From Gemmatimonadota bacterium (GTDB taxonomy: Bacteria; Gemmatimonadota; Gemmatimonadetes; Gemmatimonadales; GWC2-71-9), in NCBI GenBank assembly GCA_016713435.1, contig JADJPD010000025.1, positions 13,674 through 77,673 of the forward strand: a DNA stretch of 64,000 nt, given 5' to 3'. The position numbers and the translations under genes are program-made. This document shows, in pieces, positions 35,422-44,389 of the stretch (position 1 is its first letter; each line of letters starts with the position of its first letter). Below the pieces are notes generated by a model, which saw only the letters and a program-made list of their open reading frames with translations, made no database searches and had not been told where the DNA came from.

Positions 35422-37260
35422 ATGACGATTGCGCAGTGGTTCCTGGTGGTGGTGGTGGTCGTACCGCTCGCATTGGTGAGCCTGGACCGGCTGCGGGTGG
35501 ACGTGGCCGCGCTCACCATCGCGGCGGCGCTCGGGGTGGCGCAGTTCCTCGGGCTCGGCGTGCTCGGCGCGGCGGATGCGCCGAAGGACGCCATCAAGGC
35601 GATCGGCGGGCTGGGGCAGCCGGTGGTGCTGACGCTGCTGAGCCTGTTCCTGATCACCGGGAGCCTCGAGAAGTCGGGGGTGACGCGCTGGGTGGCGCGG
35701 GCGCTGCTCCGGGCCGGGAGCGCGTCGGAGCGGCGGCTCATCGCCCTCCTCGCCGCCACCACGGCGGTGCTGTCGCTCGCCATGAACAACCTGGCGGCGG
35801 GGGCGCTGGTGCTGCCGAGTGCGCTGGAGATTGCGCGGCGGACGGGGATCAAGCCGAGCAAGCTGCTCATCCCGGTGGCGTACGGGAGCCTGCTCGGCGG
35901 GGCGGCGACGTACTTCACCACCGCCAACCTCATCGTGAGCGACCTGCTCACCACCGCGAGCCCGCCGCAGGCCCCGCTCCACGTCCTGGCCTTCACGCCG
36001 ACGGGCGGGCTCATGGCGCTCGCCGGGATCCTGTTCCTGGCGCTGCTGGGCCACCGCTGGCTGCCGGACCGCGACCCGGCGCCGGAGCACATGCATGGGC
36101 GGATCACCAGCAGCGACCTCGAGGACTACTACCGCCTGGGGGAGCGGCTGTGGGAGGTGCGGGTGCCGGCGGGCTCGCCGCTGGTGGGGCGGCGGCTGGC
36201 GGAGAGCGAGATCGCCGAGCGGTTCGGGCTGGCGGTGGCGGGGGTGCGGCAGGGGGAGCGGACGCTCTTCGCGCTGTCGCCGGACCAGGTGATCCGCGCG
36301 GAGGACGAGCTGCTGATCGTGGGGCGGGAGGAGCGGGTGCGGGAGCTGGCGGAGACGGGGCTGCAGGTGGGCGCGGAGGCGGCGGGGCTGCAGGTGGGGG
36401 AGCACGGGGAGTCGTTCATCGAGGTGATGCCGTCGCCGCGATCGCACGCGCTGGGGCGGACGGTGCGGGAGCTCGACTTCTGGGGGCAGTACCACCTGCG
36501 GGCGCTGGCGCTGTTCCGGGACGGGCGGAGCTACCGGACGGACGTGGGCAACTTCTCCTTCATGTTAGGCGACTCCCTCCTCCTGCTGGGCTCGCGCCAC
36601 AGCCTGGCGCGGCTGCGGCGGAACCCGGACTTCCTGGTGCTCGAGCCCGACTCGGGCGACCAGCCGGTGCAGCGCGTGCGGGCCACCGTGACGCTCGGGG
36701 TGCTGGCGGCGGCGATCACCGCATCGATCCTCGGCATGCCCGTGTACCTGGCGATGCTGGCGGGGGCGGTGGTGCTGATGCTGTCGGGGATGCTGGAGAT
36801 GGAGGAGGCGTACCGGGCGGTGAACTGGCAGGCCATCATGCTCATCGCCGGGATGTACTCGGTGAGCGTGGCGATGGTGCAGACGGGGCTGGCGGCGCGG
36901 GTGGGCGCCGGGGTGCTGGCGCTGGTGACGCCGCTCGGGCCGCTGGGGCTCGCGGGCGGGGCGTACCTGCTGACGGCGCTGCTGACGCAGGTGATGGGGG
37001 GCCAGGTGGCGGCGCTGGTGACGGGGCCGATCACCATCAGCGCCGCGATCAGCCTGGGCACCAACCCGCAGGCCATCGCGGTGGCCACGGCCATCGGCTG
37101 CTCGGCGTCGTTCCTGACGCCGATCGCGCACCCGGTGAACATCCTGATGATCGCGCCGGCCAACTACCAGTTCCGGGACTTCTTCCGGCTGGGGTGGCGG
37201 CTGACGCTGGTGTGCTTCGTGATGCTGCTGGTGGGGATGGCGGTGTTCTGGGGCCTGTAG
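35422..37260 (+). CDS. SLC13/DASS family permease with internal RCK_C (TrkA-C) repeats
   Basis: The product has 612 residues. An N-terminal group of transmembrane helices (residues 1-205) and a C-terminal group (residues 420-612) flank a soluble stretch at about 215-410 containing two TrkA_C domains (GSPLVGRRLAESEIAERFG and SHALGRTVRELDFWGQY begin the units). AMNNLAAGALVLPSALEIARR is the first helical hairpin with the substrate Asn-Asn-type motif. Such proteins are sodium- or proton-coupled anion symporters (sulfate, citrate or similar), probably gated by ligand binding to the RCK domains. It is followed closely by the MOSC gene. Confidence 0.88.
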   Translation: MTIAQWFLVVVVVVPLALVSLDRLRVDVAALTIAAALGVAQFLGLGVLGAADAPKDAIKAIGGLGQPVVLTLLSLFLITGSLEKSGVTRWVARALLRAGSASERRLIALLAATTAVLSLAMNNLAAGALVLPSALEIARRTGIKPSKLLIPVAYGSLLGGAATYFTTANLIVSDLLTTASPPQAPLHVLAFTPTGGLMALAGILFLALLGHRWLPDRDPAPEHMHGRITSSDLEDYYRLGERLWEVRVPAGSPLVGRRLAESEIAERFGLAVAGVRQGERTLFALSPDQVIRAEDELLIVGREERVRELAETGLQVGAEAAGLQVGEHGESFIEVMPSPRSHALGRTVRELDFWGQYHLRALALFRDGRSYRTDVGNFSFMLGDSLLLLGSRHSLARLRRNPDFLVLEPDSGDQPVQRVRATVTLGVLAAAITASILGMPVYLAMLAGAVVLMLSGMLEMEEAYRAVNWQAIMLIAGMYSVSVAMVQTGLAARVGAGVLALVTPLGPLGLAGGAYLLTALLTQVMGGQVAALVTGPITISAAISLGTNPQAIAVATAIGCSASFLTPIAHPVNILMIAPANYQFRDFFRLGWRLTLVCFVMLLVGMAVFWGL

Positions 37261-37316
37261 CCGGGCGGCGCGCGACCCCGGCGGCCCCTCCCTCTTCTCT
37301 CAGGCGGAGTCCGGCG

Positions 37317-38039
37317 ATGACCGTATGCATCGGCACCGTGGAGGCGCTCTACCGGTACCCCGTCAAGTCCATGGCGGGGGAGGCGCTCGCGAGCGCGGAG
37401 CTGGGCTGGCACGGCGTGGCGGGGGACCGTCGGCTGGCATTGCGGAAGGTGGGGGACCGCGGCGGGTTCCCGTGGCTCACGGCGTCCAAGCTGCCGGCGC
37501 TGGTGTGCTACGCGCCCGGCGGCGCGGACGGGGCGGTGCCGGCGATGGTGCGGACGCCGGCGGGGCGGTCACTGGAGCCGTTCAGCGTGGAGCTGGCGGA
37601 GGAGATCGGCGGGCGGCACGGGGCGGCGGTGGAGATGACGCACCTCAACCGCGGGATCTTCGACGAGGCGTGCCTGTCGCTCATCGCGTCGGCCACGGTG
37701 GCGGAGGTGGCGCGGCTGTCGGGGACGCCGGCGGAGGTGCGGCGGTTCCGGCCCAACATCCTGCTGGCGTCGGCGCGCGGGGTGGCGTGGGAGGAGGAGG
37801 CGTGGGTCGGCGGGCTGCTGACGTTCGGGACGATGGGCGAGGGGCCGGTCATGGCGGTCACCAACCGTGACGAGCGCTGCGCGATGGTGAACCTGGAGCC
37901 GGCAACGGCGCGGGCCACGCCCGAGGTGCTCAAGGCGATCGTGGCGGCGCGGGGGTGCAACGCCGGGGTGTACGGGGCGGTGGTGCGGCGCGGGCGGGTG
38001 ACGGTGGGGGAGCCGGTGTACTTCACGCCGGCATCGTGA
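37317..38039 (+). CDS. MOSC domain-containing protein
   Basis: The product has 240 residues from the ATG at 37317, 57 bases after the SLC13 gene. The MOSC N-terminal barrel starts IGTVEALYRYPVKSMAGEAL, and the middle has GDRRLALRKVGDRGG. The cysteines include RDERCAMVNLEP and ARGCNAG, of which the former falls where the molybdenum-cofactor-ligating Cys of MOSC proteins is expected. Family members reduce N-hydroxylated compounds or act in detoxification. No molybdopterin gene is in the window. Confidence 0.88.
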   Translation: MTVCIGTVEALYRYPVKSMAGEALASAELGWHGVAGDRRLALRKVGDRGGFPWLTASKLPALVCYAPGGADGAVPAMVRTPAGRSLEPFSVELAEEIGGRHGAAVEMTHLNRGIFDEACLSLIASATVAEVARLSGTPAEVRRFRPNILLASARGVAWEEEAWVGGLLTFGTMGEGPVMAVTNRDERCAMVNLEPATARATPEVLKAIVAARGCNAGVYGAVVRRGRVTVGEPVYFTPAS

Positions 38040-38190
38040 CGGCGGAGCGACCGGTGGGAGCGACAGGGAACACGGCGTGACGATGCCAACCTCGCCGGCC
38101 CCCGTCGCCTACTGCGGCGCCCGGTCCGAGTGCAGGCGCCGGTGCGCCCCCGGGCTCGCCGGGGGGCGGACGCCGCGGTATGTTGGCGCC

Positions 38191-39201
38191 ATGCGCATTC
38201 TCCTTCCCGCCACCGTCGCGCTGGTGCTCACGACTGAGGCGGCGGCGCAGTCAGCGGCGGCCTCGCCGCCTTCCGTATTCGTGGTGCCGCAGTGGGCGTT
38301 CCCAACGCAGCTGCCGCCGCCCGCCGACCCCTTCCCCACCGCCGACAGCACGACGCCCCGGCGCATCCCCGGCGTGGCGCGGACGTTCACGCAGAAGGAG
38401 GCGTACAACCGCTTCGCGCCGGCGGACTGGGTGCCGGCGGCGCACCCGCCGGCGCCGGGCCCGGTGGCCCAGGGCCGGAGGCCGGTGGGGTTCGCGTGCG
38501 CGTTCTGTCACCTGTATACGGGCGCCGGGCGGCCGGAGAACGCGCCGGTGGCGGGGCTGCCGGTGGAGTACATCGTGCGGCAGGTGCGGGCGTTCCGGGA
38601 CTCGACCCGCCTCACGGCCAACCCGCTGTCGCAGGTCAACTCGATGCACGCAATGGCGCGGGCGTTCACCGACGCCGAGGTGGAGGAGGCGGCGCGCTAC
38701 TTCGCCGGAATCGTGCCCACGCGCCGGAACCGGGTGGTGGAGTCGGCGACGGTGCCGCGGCACAAGGTGACGGGCCTCCTGTACGTGATGGATGGCGCGG
38801 GGAGCGAGCCGATCGCGGGGCGGCTCATCGAGATGCCGGAGGAGGCGGAGCGGCACGAGCTGCACGACCCAACGGTGGCCTATGTGACCTACGTGCCGCC
38901 CGGCAGCCTCGCCCTCGGCGCGGCGCTGGTGCGCGACGGCCCCGCCGGGACGATGACCGCGTGCACGACCTGCCATGGGCCCGCCCTGCTCGGCGTCGGC
39001 AGCATCCCGCCGATCGCGGGGCGCTCGCCGCAGTACCTGCTCCGGCAGCTGCTCAACTTCCGCGCGGGCGCCCGCGCCGACAGCGGCAGCGCGCCGATGC
39101 GCCTGGTGACGGAGGCGATGACGCTCGAGCAGATGGTGGCGGCGGCCGGGTACGTGGGATCACTCGCGCCTGCCGCGCCCGGCGACCGGCAGGAGCCATG
39201 A
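38191..39201 (+). CDS. Dihaem cytochrome c (c4-like)
   Basis: The product has 336 residues from the ATG at 38191, with a signal peptide (LLPATVALVLTTEAAAQS). Two haem-binding CxxCH sites are present: CAFCH in FACAFCHLYTGAGRP and CTTCH in TACTTCHGPALLG. Each is followed by a distal region with Met-containing helices (QVNSMHAMARAF, RLVTEAMTLEQMVAAA). The arrangement is like cytochrome c4 and other diheme electron carriers in the periplasm. It stands alone, so the partner oxidoreductase is unknown. The N-terminal region before the first haem is longer than in c4. Confidence 0.88.
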   Translation: MRILLPATVALVLTTEAAAQSAAASPPSVFVVPQWAFPTQLPPPADPFPTADSTTPRRIPGVARTFTQKEAYNRFAPADWVPAAHPPAPGPVAQGRRPVGFACAFCHLYTGAGRPENAPVAGLPVEYIVRQVRAFRDSTRLTANPLSQVNSMHAMARAFTDAEVEEAARYFAGIVPTRRNRVVESATVPRHKVTGLLYVMDGAGSEPIAGRLIEMPEEAERHELHDPTVAYVTYVPPGSLALGAALVRDGPAGTMTACTTCHGPALLGVGSIPPIAGRSPQYLLRQLLNFRAGARADSGSAPMRLVTEAMTLEQMVAAAGYVGSLAPAAPGDRQEP

Positions 39202-39244
39202 GGGGCATCGCCAGGGTGGAGTGAAGCTGGCGGTGAACCTCCCC

Positions 39245-39616
39245 TCAGGGCTGGCCCGGCAGGCGGGGCGGCACCGGAGGCGGTTCGAGGAGCGCGGGGG
39301 CCGTCGGCCGGCGGAAGTGCCGCGTGAGCTGCCACCAGCCGAGGCCCGCCAGCGCGCCGGAGATGACGAGCAGCAGCACGATGAGCGTGCGCTGCTCGCG
39401 GGACTTTGGGCGGGCCTGGAAGGCCGCGAGCACCGGCGCCCCGCCCGCGGCGAGCGCGAACCCGATGACGACAGCGAACGGGATGAAGACGAGACCCTTC
39501 GCGCCGGCGAAGCCGAGAGTCGGCAGGGTGCCGTCGCGGAGCGGGACGTAGAGGAAGAGTGCGGCGGCGAGGAGGCCGCAGGCCACGAGGCCCAGGCCCA
39601 CCAGGCGGATGATCAT
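39245..39616 (-). CDS. Small three-helix membrane protein
   Basis: The product has 123 residues from the ATG at 39616. Three hydrophobic helices are evident: IIRLVGLGLVACGLLAAALFLYV, LVFIPFAVVIGFALAAGGA and LIVLLLVISGALAGLGWWQL. The C-terminus is proline-rich (PPPVPPRLPGQP). No known domain is recognised. It is convergent with the cytochrome gene, and the gap between them is only 43 bases. Confidence 0.6.
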   Translation of the reverse strand: MIIRLVGLGLVACGLLAAALFLYVPLRDGTLPTLGFAGAKGLVFIPFAVVIGFALAAGGAPVLAAFQARPKSREQRTLIVLLLVISGALAGLGWWQLTRHFRRPTAPALLEPPPVPPRLPGQP

Positions 39617-39781
39617 CGCGGGTGTCCGGCGTGCGGGATGGACGGGGCGGACTGCCGGTCCGAATCTCCTGCGTGCGCCGACCGCCCGCCAGCCCCGCCG
39701 CTCGACGAACCAGGGCACGGCCCGCATCTTGTCATGGCGCCCGCCCGGGCGCCCTATCCCCCGCACCACGAGGAGTCACGA

Positions 39782-40186
39782 ATGGCAAAGGTCACCGGCA
39801 TCGGCGGCGTCTTCTTCAAGAGCCGCGGCGATCACGCCGCGCTGTCGGCGTGGTACCAGCAGCACCTCGGCCTCGCGCTCGAGCCGTGGGGCGGGGCCAT
39901 CCTGCGCTGGCCCGAGGACAAGGCCAACGACGGCGGCCTCACCGTCTGGAACGCCGCCAAGGCGGACACCAAGTGGTTTGCGCCGAGCGAGTCGGCGTTC
40001 ATGATCAACTACCGGGTGGACGACATGGACGGGCTGCTGGCGCAGCTCACGGCGGCGGGGATCCCGATCCTCCAGGGGCCGGAGTCGGCCGAGAACGGGA
40101 AGTTCGCGTGGATCATGGACCCGGACGGCAACAAGGTGGAGCTGTGGCAGCCCATGGCCTGGGACGAGAAGAACAAGCAGGCCTGA
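39782..40186 (+). CDS. VOC family protein
   Basis: The product has 134 residues, with GAGGAG 10 bases before the ATG. The VOC fold is clear: VTGIGGVFFKSRGDHAALSAWYQQHLGL in the first half and MINYRVDDMDGLLAQLTAAGIPILQGPE in the second (given in part), ending FAWIMDPDGNKVELWQP with the metal-ligand Glu. The family includes dioxygenases, lyases and antibiotic-binding proteins, and the ligand here is unknown. It is followed by the SRPBCC gene by 28 bases. Confidence 0.87.
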   Translation: MAKVTGIGGVFFKSRGDHAALSAWYQQHLGLALEPWGGAILRWPEDKANDGGLTVWNAAKADTKWFAPSESAFMINYRVDDMDGLLAQLTAAGIPILQGPESAENGKFAWIMDPDGNKVELWQPMAWDEKNKQA

Positions 40187-40214
40187 CCGGCGGTCCCTGC
40201 ACGCGGAGGCGGGC

Positions 40215-40673
40215 ATGATCGTGGAAGCGGAGGTGCGCATCGCGGGGTCGCGGGCCGCCACGTGGGCGGCCATCACCGACCTTGCGCATGCGGCCGAGGT
40301 GGTGCGCGGGATCGAGCGGATTGACCTCGTGACGGCGCCGGCCGACGGGGTGGTGGGGCTCCGCTGGCAGGAGACGCGGATCCTGTTCGGGAAGCCGGCG
40401 ACGGTGGAGAAGTGGATCACGGAGGCGGTGGCGGGCGAGTCGTACGTGACGCGGGCGGAGAGCCCCGGCTTCACCTACCTCACGCAGATGCGGATCAGGG
40501 AGCACCCGGACGGCGTGACGCTCGCCAGCGCGCACGAGACGCGGACGCAGGGGATCGGCCCGCTGCTCATGTCCATCCCGATGCGGCTCTTCTTCAAGGG
40601 CGTGATCCGGAAGGCCATCCTGCAGGACCTCGCGGACTACAAGGCGGCGGTGGAGGGGAAGCGGTACGGCTGA
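40215..40673 (+). CDS. SRPBCC (polyketide cyclase-like) protein
   Basis: The product has 152 residues, with GGAGG 6 bases before the ATG. It has the START/SRPBCC pattern: IVEAEVRIAGSRAATWAAITDL, then VGLRWQETRILFGKPATVEKW and a C-terminal helix MRLFFKGVIRKAILQDLADY. The role may be ligand binding or stress response; the substrate is unknown. It probably shares a transcript with the preceding VOC gene. Confidence 0.82.
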   Translation: MIVEAEVRIAGSRAATWAAITDLAHAAEVVRGIERIDLVTAPADGVVGLRWQETRILFGKPATVEKWITEAVAGESYVTRAESPGFTYLTQMRIREHPDGVTLASAHETRTQGIGPLLMSIPMRLFFKGVIRKAILQDLADYKAAVEGKRYG

Positions 40674-40691
40674 CCCGTCGCTTCCCGCCCA

Positions 40692-41678
40692 TCAACTCGC
40701 CCGCCGTCGCATCTCACGGTTGAACAACTCCTGCTCCAGCTGGATCGCCGTGCCCGACGCGGCGGTGCGGGCGCCCGCGCCGAGGAACTCGAGCACGCGG
40801 GTGATCACGGCAGGGTCGTTGAGCAGGTCGCGGTGGCCGAGGCCGGTGGTCTCCAGCAGCGTGGCCCCGGGCCAGTGGTGGGCGATGTCGGCGCCGTGGG
40901 AGAAGGGGACGGTGTCGTCCTCGTGGTCGTGGATCACGAGCAGGGGCGCGCTCATGCGCCGGGCGTGGACGCGGACGTCGAGGTCGCGCCAGCCCAGGCG
41001 GAGGCGGCGCTCGCTCCGGGCGCGGAGGCGGCGCATGACCTCGAGGTTGAGCGCCAGCACCTCGCCGATGGACCGTGCCCACTCGGCGGGGTTGGCCGCG
41101 GGGGCGAGGAGCACGAAGCGGCGCGCCTCGAGGCCCCAGGACGCGGCGAGCGCGGTGGCGGCGCCGCCCATGGAGTGGGCCACCACGGCGTCGGGGGCGC
41201 CCTCCCGCTCCACCACGGCGAGGAGGGCGCGCGCAAAGTCGGGCATGGCGGTGGGGCCGCGGCCGGAGGCGCCGTGCCCGGGGGCGTCGAACATCACGAG
41301 CCGGCGGCCGGTGGCCACGATCGCCTCACCGAGCGCATGGAGCCGTCCGGCCTGGCTGCCCCAGCCGTGCACCAGGTAGGTGGTGGGGCCGCTGCCCCAG
41401 GTCCAGCCCACGATGCGGCGGCCGTCGAGGGTCAACTCGAAGCGCTCGCCGCGCGCCAGGAAGGCGCGGCCGGCGGGCGTGAGCCGGCTCCGCGGGGCGC
41501 GGAAGAGGAGCTGCTCCACCGTGGCCGCCACCGCGCCGGGCGAGAGCTGCTGCGCCGCCGTGAGGGCCGGCAGCAGCAGGCGGAGGAGCGGGCTCTGTCG
41601 CCGGGCGGTGAGGACGGCGGTCCGCGTCGCCAGCATCAGCGAGGGGCGGACGGCACGGGTCAGGGTGGAATCGGGCAT
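40692..41678 (-). CDS. Alpha/beta hydrolase
   Basis: The product has 328 residues. The nucleophile elbow is AHSMGGAA, the acid is in VIHDHEDDTVPFSHG and the base His in GLGHRDLLN. The oxyanion segment is TYLVHGWGSQAGRL. The N-terminus has a hydrophobic helix (LLRLLLPALTAAQQL) that may associate with the membrane. It is a serine esterase, lipase or lactonase of unknown substrate. It is convergent with the SRPBCC gene, with 18 bases between the stops. Confidence 0.87.
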   Translation of the reverse strand: MPDSTLTRAVRPSLMLATRTAVLTARRQSPLLRLLLPALTAAQQLSPGAVAATVEQLLFRAPRSRLTPAGRAFLARGERFELTLDGRRIVGWTWGSGPTTYLVHGWGSQAGRLHALGEAIVATGRRLVMFDAPGHGASGRGPTAMPDFARALLAVVEREGAPDAVVAHSMGGAATALAASWGLEARRFVLLAPAANPAEWARSIGEVLALNLEVMRRLRARSERRLRLGWRDLDVRVHARRMSAPLLVIHDHEDDTVPFSHGADIAHHWPGATLLETTGLGHRDLLNDPAVITRVLEFLGAGARTAASGTAIQLEQELFNREMRRRAS

Positions 41679-41875
41679 GGCACTCCTCCGGGCGGTACGC
41701 GCGTGGTCGTACCCTTGGAGTGCGCAGAATCCCGCGGAAGGCGACAGCCGCCGCCCGCTCAGCCGATCGCGGCGCGGAACGCCGCCGCGCGCTCGTCCGC
41801 CCGCGCGGAGAGGCGCGCGAACCAGGCCCGGGAGCGGCGGTGCCGCGCCGGCCCCGTCAACACCAGTGAGGCACC

Positions 41876-42508
41876 ATGCCAGCCACCGGCCCGAGCCCCG
41901 AGCAGCGCCACCCGATCCCGGGAGTGGAGCGGACGGGATTCCTCAAGCACTTCATCACCCGCCCCACCATCGTGGTGGGCGACTACACCTACTACGACGA
42001 CCCGCGCGGGCCGGCGCAGTTCGAGCAGAACGTCCTCTACCATTTCGACTTCACCGGTGACCGCCTGGTCATCGGCAAGTTCTGCAGCATCGCCACCGAC
42101 GTGCGCTTCCTGATGAACGGCGGCAACCACCCCACCGACTGGCTCACCACCTACCCCTTCCCCGCGTTCGGCCAGGGGTGGGAGGCGGCGATGCCGGCGG
42201 CCTGGCCGAGCAAGGGCGACACCGTGGTGGGGCACGATGTGTGGCTCGGGTACGGGGCGATGATCATGCCGGGGGTGCGGATCGGCAACGGGGCGATCAT
42301 CGCCAGCGGGGCGGTGGTCACGAAGGACGTGCCGGCCTACGCGGTGGTGGGCGGGAACCCGGCGAAGGTGATCCGCACCCGCTTCGACGACGCCACGGTG
42401 GCGCGGCTCGAGGCGGTGGCGTGGTGGGACTGGGATGCGGCGAAGATTGCGAGGAACGTGCGGGCCATCTGCGGCGGCGACGTGGCGGCGCTCGAGCGGG
42501 CGGAATGA
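41876..42508 (+). CDS. Xenobiotic acetyltransferase, CatB/Vat-like left-handed beta-helix
   Basis: The product has 210 residues, with GAGG 6 bases upstream. It has the hexapeptide-repeat fold of the XAT family: VIGKFCSIATDVRFLMNGGNH contains the catalytic His region, TTYPF and GQGWEAAMP match the Vat signature, and the repeats GDTVVGHDVWLGYGAMIMPGV and GGNPAKVIRTRF close the domain (given in part). Such enzymes O-acetylate streptogramin A or chloramphenicol; the soil-bacterial relatives may act on other alcohols. The next gene overlaps by 4 bases, forming an operon with EEP and DUF1801 genes. Confidence 0.88.
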   Translation: MPATGPSPEQRHPIPGVERTGFLKHFITRPTIVVGDYTYYDDPRGPAQFEQNVLYHFDFTGDRLVIGKFCSIATDVRFLMNGGNHPTDWLTTYPFPAFGQGWEAAMPAAWPSKGDTVVGHDVWLGYGAMIMPGVRIGNGAIIASGAVVTKDVPAYAVVGGNPAKVIRTRFDDATVARLEAVAWWDWDAAKIARNVRAICGGDVAALERAE

Positions 42509-43245
42509 GCCGGGGGCTTCGCATCGCGGCGTGGAACTGCTGCGCGGGGCCCCTGGCCACCAAGCTCGCGGCCGCGCGGCGGCTCCGGGCCGACATCCTG
42601 GTGCTGCCCGAGGCGCCGCGGGTGCCGGAGGGTGCGCAGGCCGCGTGGATCGGGGAGAACCCGCGGAAGGGCCTCGCGGTGCTGGTGCGGCCGCCGTGGC
42701 GGGTGGAGCGGCTCGCGGTGCCGCGCGTGGAGCTGCCGAGGTACTTCCTGCCGGTGCGCATCGTGGGGCCCGAGACCTTCACGCTGTGGGGCGTGTGGGC
42801 GCATGCCTTCGGGGCGGACCGGTACGTGCGCGCCACCCATCGCGCGCTGGACGCCTGCGCGGCGCAGGTGGCGCGGGAACAGCCGCTCCTGCTGGGCGAC
42901 TTCAACTCGCACTCCCGGTGGGACCACCAGCACCCGCCCGACCGGGGCCACAGCGCGCTGGTGCGGCGGCTCGCGGCGCTCGGCTACGTGAGCGCCTATC
43001 ATCATGCCCGCGGCAAGGCGCACGGCCGGGAGGGCCACGCCACGTTCTACGAGTACCGGCACCGCGACAAGCCGTACCACCTCGACTATGCCTTCGTCCC
43101 CGCGGGGATGGTGCCGCGGCTCCGGCGGGTGCGGGTGGGTCAGCACCGGACCTGGACGCGGTGGAGCGATCACATGCCGCTGGTGCTGGAGCTTGCCCCC
43201 GCCGGGACCGTCACCCAGCTTGGTGGAGCCGACAGGAGGCCCTGA
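42505..43245 (+). CDS. Endonuclease/exonuclease/phosphatase (EEP) family protein
   Basis: The product has 246 residues from the ATG at 42505, which overlaps the acetyltransferase stop (ATGA). The EEP motifs are LRIAAWNC, ILVLPEAPR, LLLGDFNSHSRW and SDHMPLVLEL, all with the metal-binding Asn, Glu, Asp-x-Asn and Asp-His residues. No signal peptide is seen, so it is cytosolic. The substrate could be a nucleic acid or a phosphorylated lipid. Its stop (43243-43245) overlaps the next gene by one base. Confidence 0.88.
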   Translation: MSRGLRIAAWNCCAGPLATKLAAARRLRADILVLPEAPRVPEGAQAAWIGENPRKGLAVLVRPPWRVERLAVPRVELPRYFLPVRIVGPETFTLWGVWAHAFGADRYVRATHRALDACAAQVAREQPLLLGDFNSHSRWDHQHPPDRGHSALVRRLAALGYVSAYHHARGKAHGREGHATFYEYRHRDKPYHLDYAFVPAGMVPRLRRVRVGQHRTWTRWSDHMPLVLELAPAGTVTQLGGADRRP

Positions 43246-43658
43246 TGCCGATGAAGAAGCAGCCGGCGGGCGTGCCCGCGTCCGCGTTGATCGACGAGCG
43301 CATCGCCGAGCTCGGCGACTGGCGCGGCGAGGCGCTGGCGCGGATGCGCCGGCTGATCCACGAGGCGGATCCCGGGGTGGTGGAGGAGTGGAAGTGGGGG
43401 GGCCCGGTCTGGTCGCACGACGGGGTCATCTGCACCGGCGAGTCCTACAAGGCGGCGGTGAAGCTGACGTTCGCGAAGGGGGCGTCGCTCCCCGACCCGG
43501 CGCGGGTGTTCAACGCGAGCCTCGAGGGGGCCACGCGGCGGGCGATCGACATCCACGCGGGGGAGCAGGTGGACGCGCGGGCGTTCAAGGCGCTGTTCCG
43601 CGCGGCGGTGGCCCACAATCAGGCCGGCCGGGCCGCGGCCCCGCGCCGGGCCCGGTAG
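43245..43658 (+). CDS. DUF1801 domain protein
   Basis: The product has 137 residues from the ATG at 43245, within TGATG and with AGGAGG upstream. DUF1801 is shown by LGDWRGEALARMRRLIHEADP, then VVEEWKWGGPVWSHDGVICTGE and VKLTFAKGASLPDP. Family members are small cytosolic proteins without defined activity. It ends the three-gene acetyltransferase-EEP-DUF1801 operon. Confidence 0.86.
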   Translation: MPMKKQPAGVPASALIDERIAELGDWRGEALARMRRLIHEADPGVVEEWKWGGPVWSHDGVICTGESYKAAVKLTFAKGASLPDPARVFNASLEGATRRAIDIHAGEQVDARAFKALFRAAVAHNQAGRAAAPRRAR

Positions 43659-43684
43659 GCCCGCCAGCCTCACGCCCGTCACCG

Positions 43685-43804
43685 GTGCCCATCCCCCGGT
43701 CTCCCGACGAGCTGGACGACCGCGTCCGTGCCGCCCGGCGCCCCATGGAGCGGGAGGCATACAAGGGCTGCGCGGACCTGGACCAGCAGCAGGCCGGGGA
43801 GTGA
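43685..43804 (+). CDS. Possible 39-residue protein
   Basis: A GTG-initiated frame of 40 codons has nearly all third positions G or C, like the surrounding genes, and ends 30 bases before a strong hairpin. It encodes an acidic peptide with DELDDRVRAARRP and CADLDQQQAGE. There is no clear ribosome site. It follows the DUF1801 gene by 26 bases and could be the last gene of that operon, or a degraded gene end. Confidence 0.3.
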   Translation: MPIPRSPDELDDRVRAARRPMEREAYKGCADLDQQQAGE

Positions 43805-43834
43805 GCTCGGCCGGCGCATGGCTCTGGGCACGAA

Positions 43835-43866
43835 GAAGCCCCGCGACGGGAGCGTCGCGGGGCTTC
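43835..43866. terminator. Bidirectional hairpin terminator
   Basis: A perfect 13-base stem (GAAGCCCCGCGAC and its complement) encloses a GGGAGC loop. It lies between the plus-strand operon ending at 43804 and the minus-strand gene ending at 43893, so it can serve both. The T-tract is weak. Confidence 0.75.
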
Positions 43867-43892
43867 GTGATTGCCGGTGGGGCTGGGACTGC

Positions 43893-44147
43893 TCAGCAGC
43901 CCTGGCCAAACCCCAGGGCTCGGCCGTTCACCAGGTCCGGGGCCAGGATCATCTTGCCGGCGCGGGAATCGAAGATCCCGACCCGCCGCCAGTCGTAGCG
44001 CGGGGTGCGGTCGTCGGGGGCGGGCGCGACGGCGGCGGCAGCCGGCTTGGCGGCCGGGGCAGCCTGCACCGCGGGCGCCGGCTTGGCGGTAGCCACGGCG
44101 GCCACGGTGGCGAGCGCCAGCGAGATGAGGAGCGGCGTACGGGTCAT
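43893..44147 (-). CDS. Small secreted Ala/Pro-rich protein
   Basis: The product has 84 residues with a signal peptide (LLISLALATVAAVATAKPA). The mature part is low-complexity (AAPAAKPAAAAVAPAPDD) followed by YDWRRVGIFDSRAGKMILAP and ends GFGQGC. The repeated Ala-Pro tract suggests a linker or a cell-surface peptide. No known family. It has its own terminator at 43835-43866. Confidence 0.5.
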   Translation of the reverse strand: MTRTPLLISLALATVAAVATAKPAPAVQAAPAAKPAAAAVAPAPDDRTPRYDWRRVGIFDSRAGKMILAPDLVNGRALGFGQGC

Positions 44148-44389
44148 CGGGCGTCCGGGGCGTAGGGGTGGTAGACTTGCGGCTGTGCTTGATGATACAC
44201 AGCGACCCCGGGAAGGCAAGACGCCGGGTGCTGGCGGGCGGTCCGGGGCCGCGAGGTGAGCGGCGGCGATCGCCCGGGCGTACGCGACCGGGTGCGGACA
44301 GCAGGCCGCGCGGCGGGACCGGGCGCCGGCCTGTGTGGCATTCTGGGCGTGTGATAGTCTCCCGCGGGCACCCAGACCGGAGGTCCTCG

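Noticed and set aside
35436..37316. Upstream extension of the MOSC gene frame through the SLC13 gene
   Set aside because: The extension is Gly/Ala/Arg-rich and lies inside the transporter gene in another frame. The MOSC protein starts at the ATG at 37317.
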